In this document: one piece after another, positions 6,260 through 14,136 of the stretch
Numbering within the stretch: position 1 is the stretch's first letter
Layout: each line of letters begins with the position of its first letter
Source of the DNA: a virus
IMG/VR virus record: IMGVR_UViG_3300025687_000325
Coordinates: 1 to 23,992 of that record
Length of the DNA: 23,992 nt
Direction: 5' to 3' (one strand)
Position numbers and translations under genes: made by a program
The notes under the pieces: model-generated
Seen by the model: only the letters and a program-made list of their open reading frames with translations
Told to the model about the DNA's origin: nothing
Database searches by the model: none

Positions 6260-6289
6260 CTTAAATTTCATCTCCATATTCTTCTAGCA
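6260..6289. repeat. 30-bp direct repeat, copy 1 (HNH gene end)
   Basis: Exact 30-bp match with 7019-7048. On the minus strand it encodes LEEYGDEI, the stop codon and two further bases. It marks one border of the second HNH insertion. Confidence 0.95.
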
Positions 6290-7016
6290 CACGTTTATTT
6301 TTACTCCAATTATCTTTTGCCCATAGTGGCTGAAGATTGGTATAGTGACAAGCTTTCTTTAAGTCTTCTTCGTTTAATAAGTTAAAGCTAGATAAAGGAA
6401 TAATATGATCAATATGCCATCCTTGTACACCATAGTTATCCCACGTCATTCCTGGTTGGAACTTAGACTCAAGATACTCTTTTAGCTCTTCTATTGAGCA
6501 GCCGAGATCTTTTACTGCAGAACCCACTTTATTTATTCTTATTTTTGAGTTAATACGAGACCTTAGTATATCTGCAAGTCTAAAATTAATGTTTGTTTTG
6601 TAGTATGATCTTTGCTTGACAGCATGGTACTTTTTAATACACTCTTTGCTACAATACTTGTTTCTTGTCTTATTACTAACAAAAGCGTTGCCACAAATTT
6701 TACATTCACTTTCTTTTTTAAGTCTGTTGTGTCGATCATTTGAGTTTATTCTATTAAGCTCTAGACGACATTTTTCGCTACAACATTTTGTAGATTTTCT
6801 ATTTGTAAATATCTTTAAACATATTACACAGTTGTTGCTAACTGGCTCTTTTTTGCTTCTGTTACTAGCAAGTTTAATAAATTCCTCTCTATTAGAGGAA
6901 TACCTCAATTTATGATAGCGCTTTTCTTTTTCTTTTCTGCAGCTTTCAGAACATGTCTTATAGTTTGCTTGTTTTGCTTCAAACTCTTTTTTGCAAACTT
7001 GACAGTTCTTAAACAT
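6261..7016 (-). CDS. HNH homing endonuclease with Cys-rich zinc fingers
   Basis: 251 residues. Three similar Cys4-type fingers at about 5-26, 63-83 and 105-126 (CxxC...YC/CCSxxC), then a linker and an HNH domain with the block MTWDNYGVQGWHIDHIIPLS (190-209) and NLQPLWAKDNWSKNK (227-241). The order and motif spacing match the HNH gene at 4669-5457, so they are one family. Its last eight residues LEEYGDEI are identical to the end of the preceding sigma-like gene, and the 30 bp encoding them are repeated exactly. It begins 3 nt after that gene's stop. Visibly more A+T-rich than its neighbours. No intron features are seen, so it is a free-standing homing endonuclease. Confidence 0.85.
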   Translation of the reverse strand: MFKNCQVCKKEFEAKQANYKTCSESCRKEKEKRYHKLRYSSNREEFIKLASNRSKKEPVSNNCVICLKIFTNRKSTKCCSEKCRLELNRINSNDRHNRLKKESECKICGNAFVSNKTRNKYCSKECIKKYHAVKQRSYYKTNINFRLADILRSRINSKIRINKVGSAVKDLGCSIEELKEYLESKFQPGMTWDNYGVQGWHIDHIIPLSSFNLLNEEDLKKACHYTNLQPLWAKDNWSKNKRVLEEYGDEI

Positions 7017-7018
7017 TT

Positions 7019-7048
7019 CTTAAATTTCATCTCCATATTCTTCTAGCA
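7019..7048. repeat. 30-bp direct repeat, copy 2 (sigma-like gene end)
   Basis: Identical to 6260-6289; it is the authentic 3' coding end and stop codon of the sigma-like gene. Confidence 0.95.
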
Positions 7049-7397
7049 TTGACTCGAAATTGGCATGCCATACACCGTATCCACTCTTACGTTTAGTAAG
7101 TTTCTTGCACAGTTGACCACAGCGATGAAACAAGTGCTGATATACGAATGTGGATTCAAGAACTGACTTACCATCTTTCGTTCTATAATCAGGGTTATAC
7201 TTATGGAGGGCAAAGACTACTTCAGTCAGCAAGTGTTGCCTAAAATCTTCTAGGGTCATACCTGTGTTGCCGAGGAAGATCTCTCCGTCTTTGGTGGACA
7301 TCTTCGACTCGTTCCAGTTCTTCTGGACCATATCTCGAATATATTTAGATACCATACGATTATACTTAGCTACTTCTTCATTAGTGATCTTTCGCAT
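7020..7397 (-). CDS. Possible sigma-region-2-like protein
   Basis: 125 residues from ATG 7397 (GGAG six bases upstream); in-frame TTG and ATG codons a few residues earlier lack a better site. The centre reads LEDFRQHLLTEVVFALHKYNPDY...STFVYQHLFHRCGQL, which resembles sigma region 2.1-2.3 (D..QE...GL..A...FDP...F.TYA...I...I), and the overall length and helical pattern recall the late sigma of T4 (gp55). There is no region 4. The match is by eye and weak, so other helical DNA-binding roles are possible. HNH elements tend to sit at conserved essential genes, which supports importance. It overlaps the upstream gene by 17 nt. Confidence 0.4.
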   Translation of the reverse strand: MRKITNEEVAKYNRMVSKYIRDMVQKNWNESKMSTKDGEIFLGNTGMTLEDFRQHLLTEVVFALHKYNPDYRTKDGKSVLESTFVYQHLFHRCGQLCKKLTKRKSGYGVWHANFESMLEEYGDEI

Positions 7398-7953
7398 ACA
7401 TTTCTCCATCAAGATAATTGGTTAGCATACTGATTCGCTGTTTTTTGTCTATATCTTCATTTTGACTTAAGCTGATTAGATCATACGCGATTTGTAGATC
7501 TTTATCATCTGTTGATAGTCTACCCGTATTATAGCGGCGGGCAATTCGTTCTCTATAGCGCTTAGTTACTACAGGCTTAGCAGTTAATTTAAAGTAAGAT
7601 TGTACTAGATTCTCTAATAGGTTCCTCATCTTTAGAGAGCAATGTTTTAACACTATGTTTTTTATAAATATTTTCTCGTAGTGAGAGATCTCGCCGCCAT
7701 CTTCATGCCTATTCTTAATTTCTTTCTTAAATTTATCCCATAATGGGGACACCGCGTTATATTCAGATAGCACTACCCCTTTACAAGCACTCATCAACTC
7801 TTTGTCGAAGCTATATGGTTTACCATGTGAAGCTTTTGTGATCTTCATATGACTATACGTATCGCGAGTATAGTATTCATTTACAGGAGCTGGCTTAATA
7901 CTTAAATATAGTTTTAAGAGTTCCTCTACATCATTCTCAATATTAAAGATCAT
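7381..7953 (-). CDS. Hypothetical protein
   Basis: 190 residues, mostly helical and charged, no recognised motif, no signal or membrane segment. A basic patch KPVVTKRYRERIARRYN lies at about residues 126-142. It starts one base into the stop of the upstream gene (TGATG) and overlaps the sigma-like gene by 17 nt, so the four genes from 8944 to 7020 are probably co-translated. Confidence 0.65.
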   Translation of the reverse strand: MIFNIENDVEELLKLYLSIKPAPVNEYYTRDTYSHMKITKASHGKPYSFDKELMSACKGVVLSEYNAVSPLWDKFKKEIKNRHEDGGEISHYEKIFIKNIVLKHCSLKMRNLLENLVQSYFKLTAKPVVTKRYRERIARRYNTGRLSTDDKDLQIAYDLISLSQNEDIDKKQRISMLTNYLDGEMYAKDH

Positions 7954-8666
7954 CAGAAATTCTCCAAAGAATAAATTGGCTCATTTATACTCGCTCTGAG
8001 CCTTAAGGCTAGCAGCTTAGAATAAATAGCCTCATTTCTAGAGTTTGGTGTATTAGTACGACAAGCTATACTAATATATTTAGCTAGTTTCTCGAATATT
8101 TCTAAAGACCTAATTTGATATAGGTTATTCTTGAAAATGCGATTAACTATACCGTTTACTTCCCTCTTGATTTCATGAGATTTTAGTTTTTTAAACTTGT
8201 AATACTCTGGATGGAGACAATTCAATAAGCCTTCAGCTTCTGTTTTTCTTGAGATACTATTTATATCAGAGAAAACATAATCATACAAGTTTTTTGTAAT
8301 TAGACTTTCGATATCTTCTTTCTGAAGACTAGTTACTTTTTGAACCAAAGTGGGCACATTAGTTTCACTAGCTGGCTCATTTTCTTCAAACTCTATGTCA
8401 AAATACATCGGGATTAGTGTAGTCAACAGTAACAAATTTTCTATGTTTTTTATATCTAGTCCACTGTTTATGATGTGCCGCGAGAAGTTAGCAGAGCTAT
8501 GCAATTGCAGATCGCGATAGCATAGATCATTGACTTTATCTACGTCAACGCTTGCCATAATATCATCGTAGTGGTTAGTGTAACCATCAGTTGCCAGCAG
8601 TAGCCAACCGTCGTCACTATTATTGAGTTGCTCTAAAACTGCGTCTTTAAACAAGGTTTTCATCAT
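7953..8666 (-). CDS. Hypothetical protein
   Basis: 237 residues, helical, with no motif I recognise. It begins MMKTLFKDAVLEQL and has a hydrophobic stretch (IENLLLLTTLIPMYF, about 75-89) that looks like a buried helix and not a membrane span. Start: ATG 8666 overlaps the upstream stop (ATGA) and has GAGG just before; the second ATG at 8663 is equally possible. Confidence 0.65.
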   Translation of the reverse strand: MMKTLFKDAVLEQLNNSDDGWLLLATDGYTNHYDDIMASVDVDKVNDLCYRDLQLHSSANFSRHIINSGLDIKNIENLLLLTTLIPMYFDIEFEENEPASETNVPTLVQKVTSLQKEDIESLITKNLYDYVFSDINSISRKTEAEGLLNCLHPEYYKFKKLKSHEIKREVNGIVNRIFKNNLYQIRSLEIFEKLAKYISIACRTNTPNSRNEAIYSKLLALRLRASINEPIYSLENF

Positions 8667-8944
8667 TCTACCTCATATCCAAGCTCTTTAGCTTTAGTAA
8701 GACTGAGATCACCGCGCTTCTCGTGTGATCTGCGAGTGCGAATGTAGCTAACTCGATCAAACTGAACGAATTTACCTTCTGGTTCTACAATTTGATAGAC
8801 TGTACCTTCGTGGTCTTGGAAATGGCCATTGATGCCGATTTCTTTAGCTAGAGCTTCTGTAGCTAACTTGAGCTCTTCGAAATATTTCTTGACTTCTTCT
8901 TTCTTCTTCTCTAGCTCAACGAACTTGATCTGGGCTGGTGTCAT
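8663..8944 (-). CDS. Small hypothetical protein
   Basis: 93 residues. N-terminal charged helix (FVELEKKKEEVKKYFEEL), then a compact beta part (GHFQDHEGTVYQIVEPEGKFV) and a basic RTRRSHEKR segment followed by SLTKAKELGYEVE. Good AAGGA eight bases before ATG 8944. Overlaps the upstream membrane protein by 29 nt. The family is not identified; the layout suggests a small nucleic-acid-binding protein, but nothing decisive is visible. Confidence 0.65.
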   Translation of the reverse strand: MTPAQIKFVELEKKKEEVKKYFEELKLATEALAKEIGINGHFQDHEGTVYQIVEPEGKFVQFDRVSYIRTRRSHEKRGDLSLTKAKELGYEVE

Positions 8945-9449
8945 GATGAATATCCTTTACGATCTTTAGATGACGATCTTGGATATTCTTCAAATCTGTT
9001 TTAGTTTTTGGTATTTTAGCACTTTTCAAGAATTCGCGCTTCATCAATACGGCAGATATGCGCTTCTTTGTGATCTTACCATCTTCTTTAAAAGAGACTT
9101 CTGGATCATAGCCCATATCGTTAACTTTCTTAAAAATGACCATCTTCTTCTCTTCTAGGTCGTTGATCTCCTTATATATAGATTTCTTGTATTTAGAGTG
9201 AGTAGCAGATCTAGTAGGACCGCCAAGTAAGCTTAGCAGTCTTTGTTGTTCGTGAGTTATCTCTTCACACCTTTCCATGTAGGCTGTGAAAGCGCCTAGT
9301 ATTCTCATGTTGCTAGCCAACTCTTCTGCTTGACCTGCAAAGCGATCTACCAACTTAAGTTTAAGTTTTCTATAGTGAGTTTCGTATATTAAAACACCAA
9401 TCGCTAGACCAACTAATATGCCAACTAGAAATAAGATAAGCAGATTCAT
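8916..9449 (-). CDS. Membrane-anchored coiled-coil hypothetical protein
   Basis: About 177 residues from ATG 9449, placed one base after the upstream stop; ATG 9461 or GTG 9464 would add four or five residues. One N-terminal transmembrane helix (LLILFLVGILVGLAIGVLIY, about 3-22) followed by a basic stretch and a long helical cytoplasmic-type domain, rich in Lys/Glu. By the positive-inside pattern (RKLKLKLVDR after the helix), the bulk should lie in the cytoplasm. Not recognised. Confidence 0.65.
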   Translation of the reverse strand: MNLLILFLVGILVGLAIGVLIYETHYRKLKLKLVDRFAGQAEELASNMRILGAFTAYMERCEEITHEQQRLLSLLGGPTRSATHSKYKKSIYKEINDLEEKKMVIFKKVNDMGYDPEVSFKEDGKITKKRISAVLMKREFLKSAKIPKTKTDLKNIQDRHLKIVKDIHHDTSPDQVR

Positions 9450-9450
9450 A

Positions 9451-10005
9451 CTACTCAACATCACTTAAGGTTAACTCATCAATAGCTTTAGCGAGCATTT
9501 CCTGACCTCTGTCCTCAGCTAATGCTTTAGCTAGCAGAAGTAGATCATCTAACTCAATAGAGTGCTTCTTTAGTCTCTTCTTCCACTCAGAAAGCTTCTT
9601 CTTATCGATGTTATGTCTGCCTCTATTAAGTTTTTGAGGCACTAGTCTGGTATTGTTACCTTCGTAACCTTTGTTGTTGTTTTTTCTATCTATCGAAAGC
9701 TTAGTACCTTTTTCTTTTTCGGCATTCTGATACCTCTTAACTGCCGTAGCAGTGTCACTTTTCATATGACCCGAAGAATGACCTTTCTTGCCATTCTGGC
9801 CTGCTTTAGTACCTGGCCCACCTTTTTCACGTCGCTTTGCTTGGAGAATTTGCTGATAGCTGCGTTCTTTGCTACCGCTAGTTTTTCGCTCTCTACGCAA
9901 CTTAGCCAGCATAGCTTTGTACTTTTTCGGATCGCGGCTCTTCCAATAGTGTGCAGCTTTCTGTAGCTCTTCTTCTGAAGTTTCGATATCATGATTATCT
10001 TGCAT
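9451..10005 (-). CDS. Basic hypothetical protein with possible degenerate HNH-like segment
   Basis: 184 residues from ATG 10005 (GTG 10014 is the longer option; the Shine-Dalgarno is a weak GAG). Very basic first half: Lys/Arg-rich helix, then a flexible GGPGTKAGQNGKKGHSSGH run (65-83). The segment LSIDRKNNNKGYEGNNTRLV (103-122) followed by NRGRHN has the D-x..N..GY..N..L spacing of some HNH/endonuclease VII-like folds, but no clear His catalytic pair, so this is only a hint. The C-terminus is acidic and helical. The composition suits a DNA-binding protein. Confidence 0.6.
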   Translation of the reverse strand: MQDNHDIETSEEELQKAAHYWKSRDPKKYKAMLAKLRRERKTSGSKERSYQQILQAKRREKGGPGTKAGQNGKKGHSSGHMKSDTATAVKRYQNAEKEKGTKLSIDRKNNNKGYEGNNTRLVPQKLNRGRHNIDKKKLSEWKKRLKKHSIELDDLLLLAKALAEDRGQEMLAKAIDELTLSDVE

Positions 10006-10014
10006 TTGCAACAC

Positions 10015-10052
10015 TCTACTATATAGTTGTCTATATATTAATTTTATCAGAG
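10015..10052 (-). promoter_or_regulatory. AT-rich promoter-like gap
   Basis: The 38-bp gap between the sigma gene and the next gene downstream contains, on the minus strand, AATATATAGACAAC then TATATAG (10025-10019) about 14 bases before ATG 10005. It could be a -10-like element. No -35 box or terminator hairpin is seen. Confidence 0.3.
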
Positions 10053-10730
10053 CTAGATACGGTATTTAAGTCGAAGTATCTTCTCTTCTCTAACAGATAA
10101 AAACTGAAATGACTCAATAGCAGCTTGCTTTATGTTGGCTATATAAACTTCGTTATCTCCGTTATTGCCTGTTGTTAGCACATCTAGTAAAAGTAGATCT
10201 TCTGAGTCTTGATTAAGAGTGTCTTCTATGCTATGGGTGGGCTTATTCATGATGATCAGATCTTCTATCTGATCTTTTGGTATTTTAGTACCTTTTGAAA
10301 TAGCTAAGATAGTAGGCGTAGAGTTATGATTCTTCTTATACTGGTTTATAAAGTTCTTGATTTTACTAATTTTCTCATTGATATGGACTGGCAATCTGAT
10401 AGTCTTGCATCTATCATAGATATATCTGCTGATAGTTTGCTTAATCCACCACGTAGAATAAGTAGACAGTCTATATCCCATACTTGGATCAAACTTCTCT
10501 ACTCCCTTCATTAGACCCATCATACCTTCTTGCACTAAGTCATCGATGTCGTGACCATGAGCTGCGTATTTCTTGGCTATAGATATCACTAATCTAATGT
10601 TTGAGTTAATAAGAATATCGCGAGCTTCTGTATCACCTTGAGCAGCTTTCTTAGACAGCTCTACCTCTTGTTTAGCAGTTAGAAGCTTATGCTGCTTGAT
10701 GCAATCAGTGTAGAAGTTTATTATAGTCAT
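10053..10730 (-). CDS. RNA polymerase sigma-70 factor lacking region 4.2
   Basis: 225 residues. Regions in order: 1.2-like (about 4-35), region 2 (42-110) with NIRLVISIAKKYA, DIDDLVQEGMMGLMKGVEKFDP and FSTYSTWWI-type sequence (here LSTYSTWWIKQTI), the region 3 start with RLPVHINEKISK, and the beginning of region 4.1 (LSVREEKILRLKYRI). It then stops (TAG 10053). In ordinary primary-type sigmas, about 35-45 further residues carry the helix-turn-helix of region 4.2 that reads the -35 box; none is encoded in any frame downstream. It therefore looks like a -10-reading, -35-blind phage sigma. SD GAGG lies before ATG 10730. Confidence 0.9.
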   Translation of the reverse strand: MTIINFYTDCIKQHKLLTAKQEVELSKKAAQGDTEARDILINSNIRLVISIAKKYAAHGHDIDDLVQEGMMGLMKGVEKFDPSMGYRLSTYSTWWIKQTISRYIYDRCKTIRLPVHINEKISKIKNFINQYKKNHNSTPTILAISKGTKIPKDQIEDLIIMNKPTHSIEDTLNQDSEDLLLLDVLTTGNNGDNEVYIANIKQAAIESFQFLSVREEKILRLKYRI

Positions 10731-10753
10731 TTTTACCTCTAACTGATTTATAC

Positions 10754-11263
10754 TTAGCTAAAGCCAAACACGGCTCTTACAAACTCATTCGGATAAGTTT
10801 TTTCTAAATATATCATATGATTGATGACTTGAGAAAAGCTATATACACCGTGCTTCTTCCTAATAGCGTACAATCTTCTTTTTGGGTTAGGGTTCAGAAC
10901 AATTCTGCTGCACCCCAGACCATAAAACTTCTTTCGTTTGTCATTATATTCTTTTACACACTCTAGTAGCTCATCAACAGACATGTAAGACACTGAGTAA
11001 AGCGAAAAAAGGTCGATAGTAGCTGAAACAGCAGGTGATGCATCCTGTGGTATGCCTTTAGCTTTTTTCTTGTTGTCTCCATAAAATGATCTCACTCCCG
11101 CAAGAATATTGAAGAATGGGTAGTTTCTGCATAGAGGAATATCACGTATAAAAGGGTAAGAGACTCTGTCTTCTTCCAAAATTTCCTCTGTGTGCATAGA
11201 ATCTGGCTCCCAGAAAATACCATTCTCTGATCTTTCTATAAACCAGCTTATATCGGTACCCAT
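10754..11263 (-). CDS. Conserved phage-type hypothetical protein (MGTDI family)
   Basis: 169 residues. It opens with MGTDISWFIER and contains RNYPFFNILAGVRSF (46-60) followed by GIPQDAS (70-76), a pattern I associate with a widespread uncharacterised phage protein that begins MGxDI and carries RNY..F..LAGVR. No function is known. SD-like GGTGA precedes ATG 11263, four bases after the endonuclease stop. It sits just upstream of the sigma gene, with a 23-nt gap. Confidence 0.65.
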   Translation of the reverse strand: MGTDISWFIERSENGIFWEPDSMHTEEILEEDRVSYPFIRDIPLCRNYPFFNILAGVRSFYGDNKKKAKGIPQDASPAVSATIDLFSLYSVSYMSVDELLECVKEYNDKRKKFYGLGCSRIVLNPNPKRRLYAIRKKHGVYSFSQVINHMIYLEKTYPNEFVRAVFGFS

Positions 11264-11267
11264 TGCA

Positions 11268-12008
11268 TCACCACGTTTTAATTTGCTCTATATAGTATTT
11301 GTCCCAAACTTCTATTGACTTATTAGGAAAAAGAGCTTGAAATTCTTGGAACTTTTGCTTCGCATCCTCATACCATCTTCCCTTAATTTCTACTAAAATA
11401 TCCGAATCAATTAGCTTTAGATCACAGATATATACTGTGCTGTTAGACAGACTAAAGGGTATTTGCCATTCATAAAGAATCTTATGTCGGTTAAGAAAAT
11501 CAACAACGGTTTTTTCATATGAGCCTTTACAATGTTGAATTTTTCCTGTTTTCCAATTATAAGTTATAAATGTTTTTATTCCCTTAGTTAATCTTTTGCT
11601 TATTAAAGTAGGATCTTGATTACGCTGTTTTATCTTGTCTATATTAAGACATCCACAGGATTGAGTGTTGGATGATCTGAGTCTACCTGTTGATACAAAC
11701 AGCTCTTGTCCACACTGACATTTACAAAGCCATAGTTTTTTATTATCTTTAATTTCTTTTTTGATTACAGTTAGTCTATTAAATCTTTTGCCGGTTAAAT
11801 CAATATTTCTCTTATTAGTACGACACTTTTCAATTATTAAACATCCACAAGATTTTGTTGTTTTATTTCTAAGATTTGGTCTTAGAACTATTGTTTCTTT
11901 GCCACATTCGCATCTGCAAAGCCATTTGCTAACCTTTTCACCAGACGGGAACTCGTGAATGCCGCATTTACTAAGTACAGTTAACTTGCTATATTTTTTA
12001 CCAATCAT
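11268..12008 (-). CDS. Putative homing endonuclease, zinc repeats plus PD-(D/E)XK-like domain
   Basis: 246 residues. The N-terminal half has two copies of a KxFxRLTV......WLCxCxCG......L.....SCGCL module (about 3-56 and 72-121), a DNA-binding repeat common in phage homing endonucleases. The C-terminal half has SYEK (163-166), a strand with the Asp of YICDLKL, then ILVEIKGRWYEDAKQKF: the D...ExK spacing of PD-(D/E)XK nucleases. It starts one base after the VWA-protein stop and ends four bases before the next gene. No duplicated host-gene end is visible here, unlike the two HNH genes. A+T-rich relative to the flanking genes. Confidence 0.75.
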   Translation of the reverse strand: MIGKKYSKLTVLSKCGIHEFPSGEKVSKWLCRCECGKETIVLRPNLRNKTTKSCGCLIIEKCRTNKRNIDLTGKRFNRLTVIKKEIKDNKKLWLCKCQCGQELFVSTGRLRSSNTQSCGCLNIDKIKQRNQDPTLISKRLTKGIKTFITYNWKTGKIQHCKGSYEKTVVDFLNRHKILYEWQIPFSLSNSTVYICDLKLIDSDILVEIKGRWYEDAKQKFQEFQALFPNKSIEVWDKYYIEQIKTW

Positions 12009-12009
12009 T

Positions 12010-13401
12010 TTAATGAGGTATCTTTATAGTTTCTCCGATTCTTCGAAGAGGATGGTCTTCGGTTCCATCTTTTGAGATGATCCAGAGAACTTGTGGGAAT
12101 GTTTCTGATGGTCTCATCCAAGATTCTACATCTACATCATAGAAACAACCATCAGTCAAGATTATGCTGAGATCCGGTTTCCGATCATGGATCTTTTTAA
12201 GCGCGTCTGATACATCTGTACCGCCAGCTTGGAAATCAGACTTGTTGAACCGCTCTCCAAACTTGTACTTAGTGTGATGATATACTTGAGTATGCCACAA
12301 GTCGATAGTACACTTACGAGCGCCTACCTTCAAGAAGTTGTCTATAATATCTAGGAAATCGTTGGCTTCTTGGATTGAGATAGATCCGCTCGTGTCGATG
12401 AAGTTAGCTAAGAATGGTAGATTACCGTTCTTGTTGCCTGGAGCAATGTTGCCGTATCTTCTAGATGGTCTAGACCAAGTGTGCTTACGATCTACTCCAG
12501 ACGCATGTCTCTTAATAGCGGATTCAATAAGCTTCTTGTAGTTTAGCTCGCTTCTTCTAGCTTCTATATCTGATAGAAGCTCTTTAACGTGACCAGGCAA
12601 TCTGTCCATTGTTAAACTAGCTTTCTGCATAGCTCGCTTAACTAGCTCTTCAGTAGCATCTAACATATCGCCTTCTGCTGCATTAGAATCCCAGTGATGA
12701 GAGTCTAAGGTATCTAATGGACCGTTCTGTCCTTTTCCGTTACCGTCGATGTCTCCATCTCCCTGTCCCCTACCTCCAGTACCTTGCATCTCTGGATGAT
12801 CTTGAATAAACTGCTTTAGTTTTAGATAATAATACTCAGTGGTTGCTTCTTTATTCCAAGCAACTCTTTTACCGTCTTCTTCGTCCCAGAAGTCATTTAC
12901 ATCAATGCAAGCACCTGGGCAAGACTCATTAGTGCAATGCTTGCCCTGCATCCTCATCTCAAAAGGCGGGCAACTAGGACAACCAGTAGGGAGATTGGGG
13001 ATATATTGGTTGATTGCCATATCCATGGCCACATTCATCAGCTGTCTTTTGTCGGCATCGATCTTAGAGAAAGGTAGTCGAATTGGATGCTTATGAGTAA
13101 TGTGATACAGCTCGTGCTGAAGAACTGCTTCTCTTTGCAGGTCATTAAGCTTGTTGCAGAAGAAATCTGCATTGATAAGCATCTGCCACTTACGTGAGTT
13201 GGAGCTGAACATTACACCAGCTGTTGGTATCGAGATCGAGTATGTTATGTCCATACACTGCAAGACAGAGCCAAGAAATGGCTGTCTTCTAGTTAGATTA
13301 AAGATAGCATTCTGCAGAGAAGCTTTCATTCTCTCTGCAGGCACCATAGGAACCTCAACTATTTTTACTACTATTGTTTCTTGATCAGTCGAAGCTGTCA
13401 T
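12010..13401 (-). CDS. VWA-like metallopeptidase-type protein (DUF2201-like), MoxR partner
   Basis: 463 residues from ATG 13401, which has AGGTGG eight bases upstream (a GTG at 13413 lies in that site). Seen: HELYH (96-100), a HEXXH zinc motif in a helix; a Cys cluster at 141, 144, 156, 161 and 165, suggesting a structural metal site; a flexible Gly/Asp/Gln-rich linker (about 206-228); and a C-terminal VWA-like domain with MIDAS motif DTSGS (336-340) and later TDG. This is the layout of DUF2201 proteins, which pair with MoxR AAA+ ATPases. A MoxR gene lies two genes upstream. The pair probably remodels or loads cofactors into a target complex; the phage target is unknown. Confidence 0.85.
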   Translation of the reverse strand: MTASTDQETIVVKIVEVPMVPAERMKASLQNAIFNLTRRQPFLGSVLQCMDITYSISIPTAGVMFSSNSRKWQMLINADFFCNKLNDLQREAVLQHELYHITHKHPIRLPFSKIDADKRQLMNVAMDMAINQYIPNLPTGCPSCPPFEMRMQGKHCTNESCPGACIDVNDFWDEEDGKRVAWNKEATTEYYYLKLKQFIQDHPEMQGTGGRGQGDGDIDGNGKGQNGPLDTLDSHHWDSNAAEGDMLDATEELVKRAMQKASLTMDRLPGHVKELLSDIEARRSELNYKKLIESAIKRHASGVDRKHTWSRPSRRYGNIAPGNKNGNLPFLANFIDTSGSISIQEANDFLDIIDNFLKVGARKCTIDLWHTQVYHHTKYKFGERFNKSDFQAGGTDVSDALKKIHDRKPDLSIILTDGCFYDVDVESWMRPSETFPQVLWIISKDGTEDHPLRRIGETIKIPH

Positions 13402-13585
13402 CTCTTGATCCACCTTTATTGTTGTTCTCTTTAGATTCTTTTGATCTGTTTAAGTCTTGCATAAGTGAGTTTAGGCGATTAATTGATTCTCTGAGTTTAT
13501 TTATTCTATTCTTAACATCAGTGTCTATATCTTCTTGAGTTTGTTTGGATCTTTTATAGTCTCTTAGATTAATGATGTTGGACAT
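13385..13585 (-). CDS. Small coiled-coil hypothetical protein
   Basis: 66 residues from ATG 13585, with GAGGAGG seven bases upstream. N-terminus MSNIINLRDYKRSK, then a heptad-patterned helix (VKNRINKLRESINRLNSLMQDLN) and a charged, disordered tail. It lies between the transglycosylase (1-nt TGATG overlap) and the VWA protein (17-nt overlap) and is therefore co-translated with them. No family recognised. Confidence 0.7.
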   Translation of the reverse strand: MSNIINLRDYKRSKQTQEDIDTDVKNRINKLRESINRLNSLMQDLNRSKESKENNNKGGSRDDSFD

Positions 13586-14136
13586 CACCGACCCTCCTCG
13601 ATTGCATGAAGAACGCGGTCCACATACTTCTGATTAAGAAGACCACCAGGAGAGCACTTATACATACGTTTACCATGTGCGTTATGTACCCAACCTGTCT
13701 TACACAGCTTCACTGTACCTGTATTGTAGGCTGCAATCGCGTTGATCCAACTTCCATCATATCGATCCAGCTGGTACTTCAGATAGCGTGCTGCATATAG
13801 CGCATTAGTGTAAGGTCCAAAAAGCTTACAATTACTGTAAGTTCTATCTTGCTTACGGCTTTTAAAGTCTTCAGTACATCGAGGATCTTTGAAACCGTAT
13901 TGTTCTGCTGTTTTAAGTAAAACTTGACATATGCCAAAAGCATGATTATCTCCTGTTCCATCTGCGTGCACATAAGCTTTATGATTGTGATGCGATTCGG
14001 CGTAACAGATTGCACTCAACAAATCAGGAGAAACACCGACTTCTTTAGCTGCTCTTCTGACTTCTTGACGTGGATCTGCTGCCGATGCTAGCATTGGTGC
14101 GCCAAGTCCTAGCATGGCAATCAAGATCTTAGTCAT
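13585..14136 (-). CDS. Lytic transglycosylase (SLT domain), exported
   Basis: 183 residues. Signal peptide about 1-20 (MTKILIAMLGLGAPMLASAA). SLT fold: SAICYAESHHN with catalytic Glu47, GDNHAFGICQV (62-72) and AYNTG (136-140). It cleaves the peptidoglycan glycan strand with 1,6-anhydro product formation and should act in the periplasm. Cysteine pairs in the C-terminal half may form disulfides, fitting export. It overlaps the MoxR gene by 8 nt and the small coiled-coil gene by 1 nt. Phages use such enzymes for lysis or local wall opening at entry; the signal peptide argues for host export during infection. Confidence 0.9.
   Translation of the reverse strand: MTKILIAMLGLGAPMLASAADPRQEVRRAAKEVGVSPDLLSAICYAESHHNHKAYVHADGTGDNHAFGICQVLLKTAEQYGFKDPRCTEDFKSRKQDRTYSNCKLFGPYTNALYAARYLKYQLDRYDGSWINAIAAYNTGTVKLCKTGWVHNAHGKRMYKCSPGGLLNQKYVDRVLHAIEEGR

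Noticed and set aside
9762-9992. Second minus-strand frame (76 residues) inside the basic hypothetical gene
   Set aside because: Out-of-frame shadow of the Lys-rich gene at 9451-10005; no RBS and low-complexity content.
11268-12008. Third endonuclease as an insertion with a duplicated host-gene end
   Set aside because: Only weak similarity (TTTTAAT and TATAG words) is seen between its two borders; no repeat comparable with the 18- and 30-bp copies at the HNH genes.
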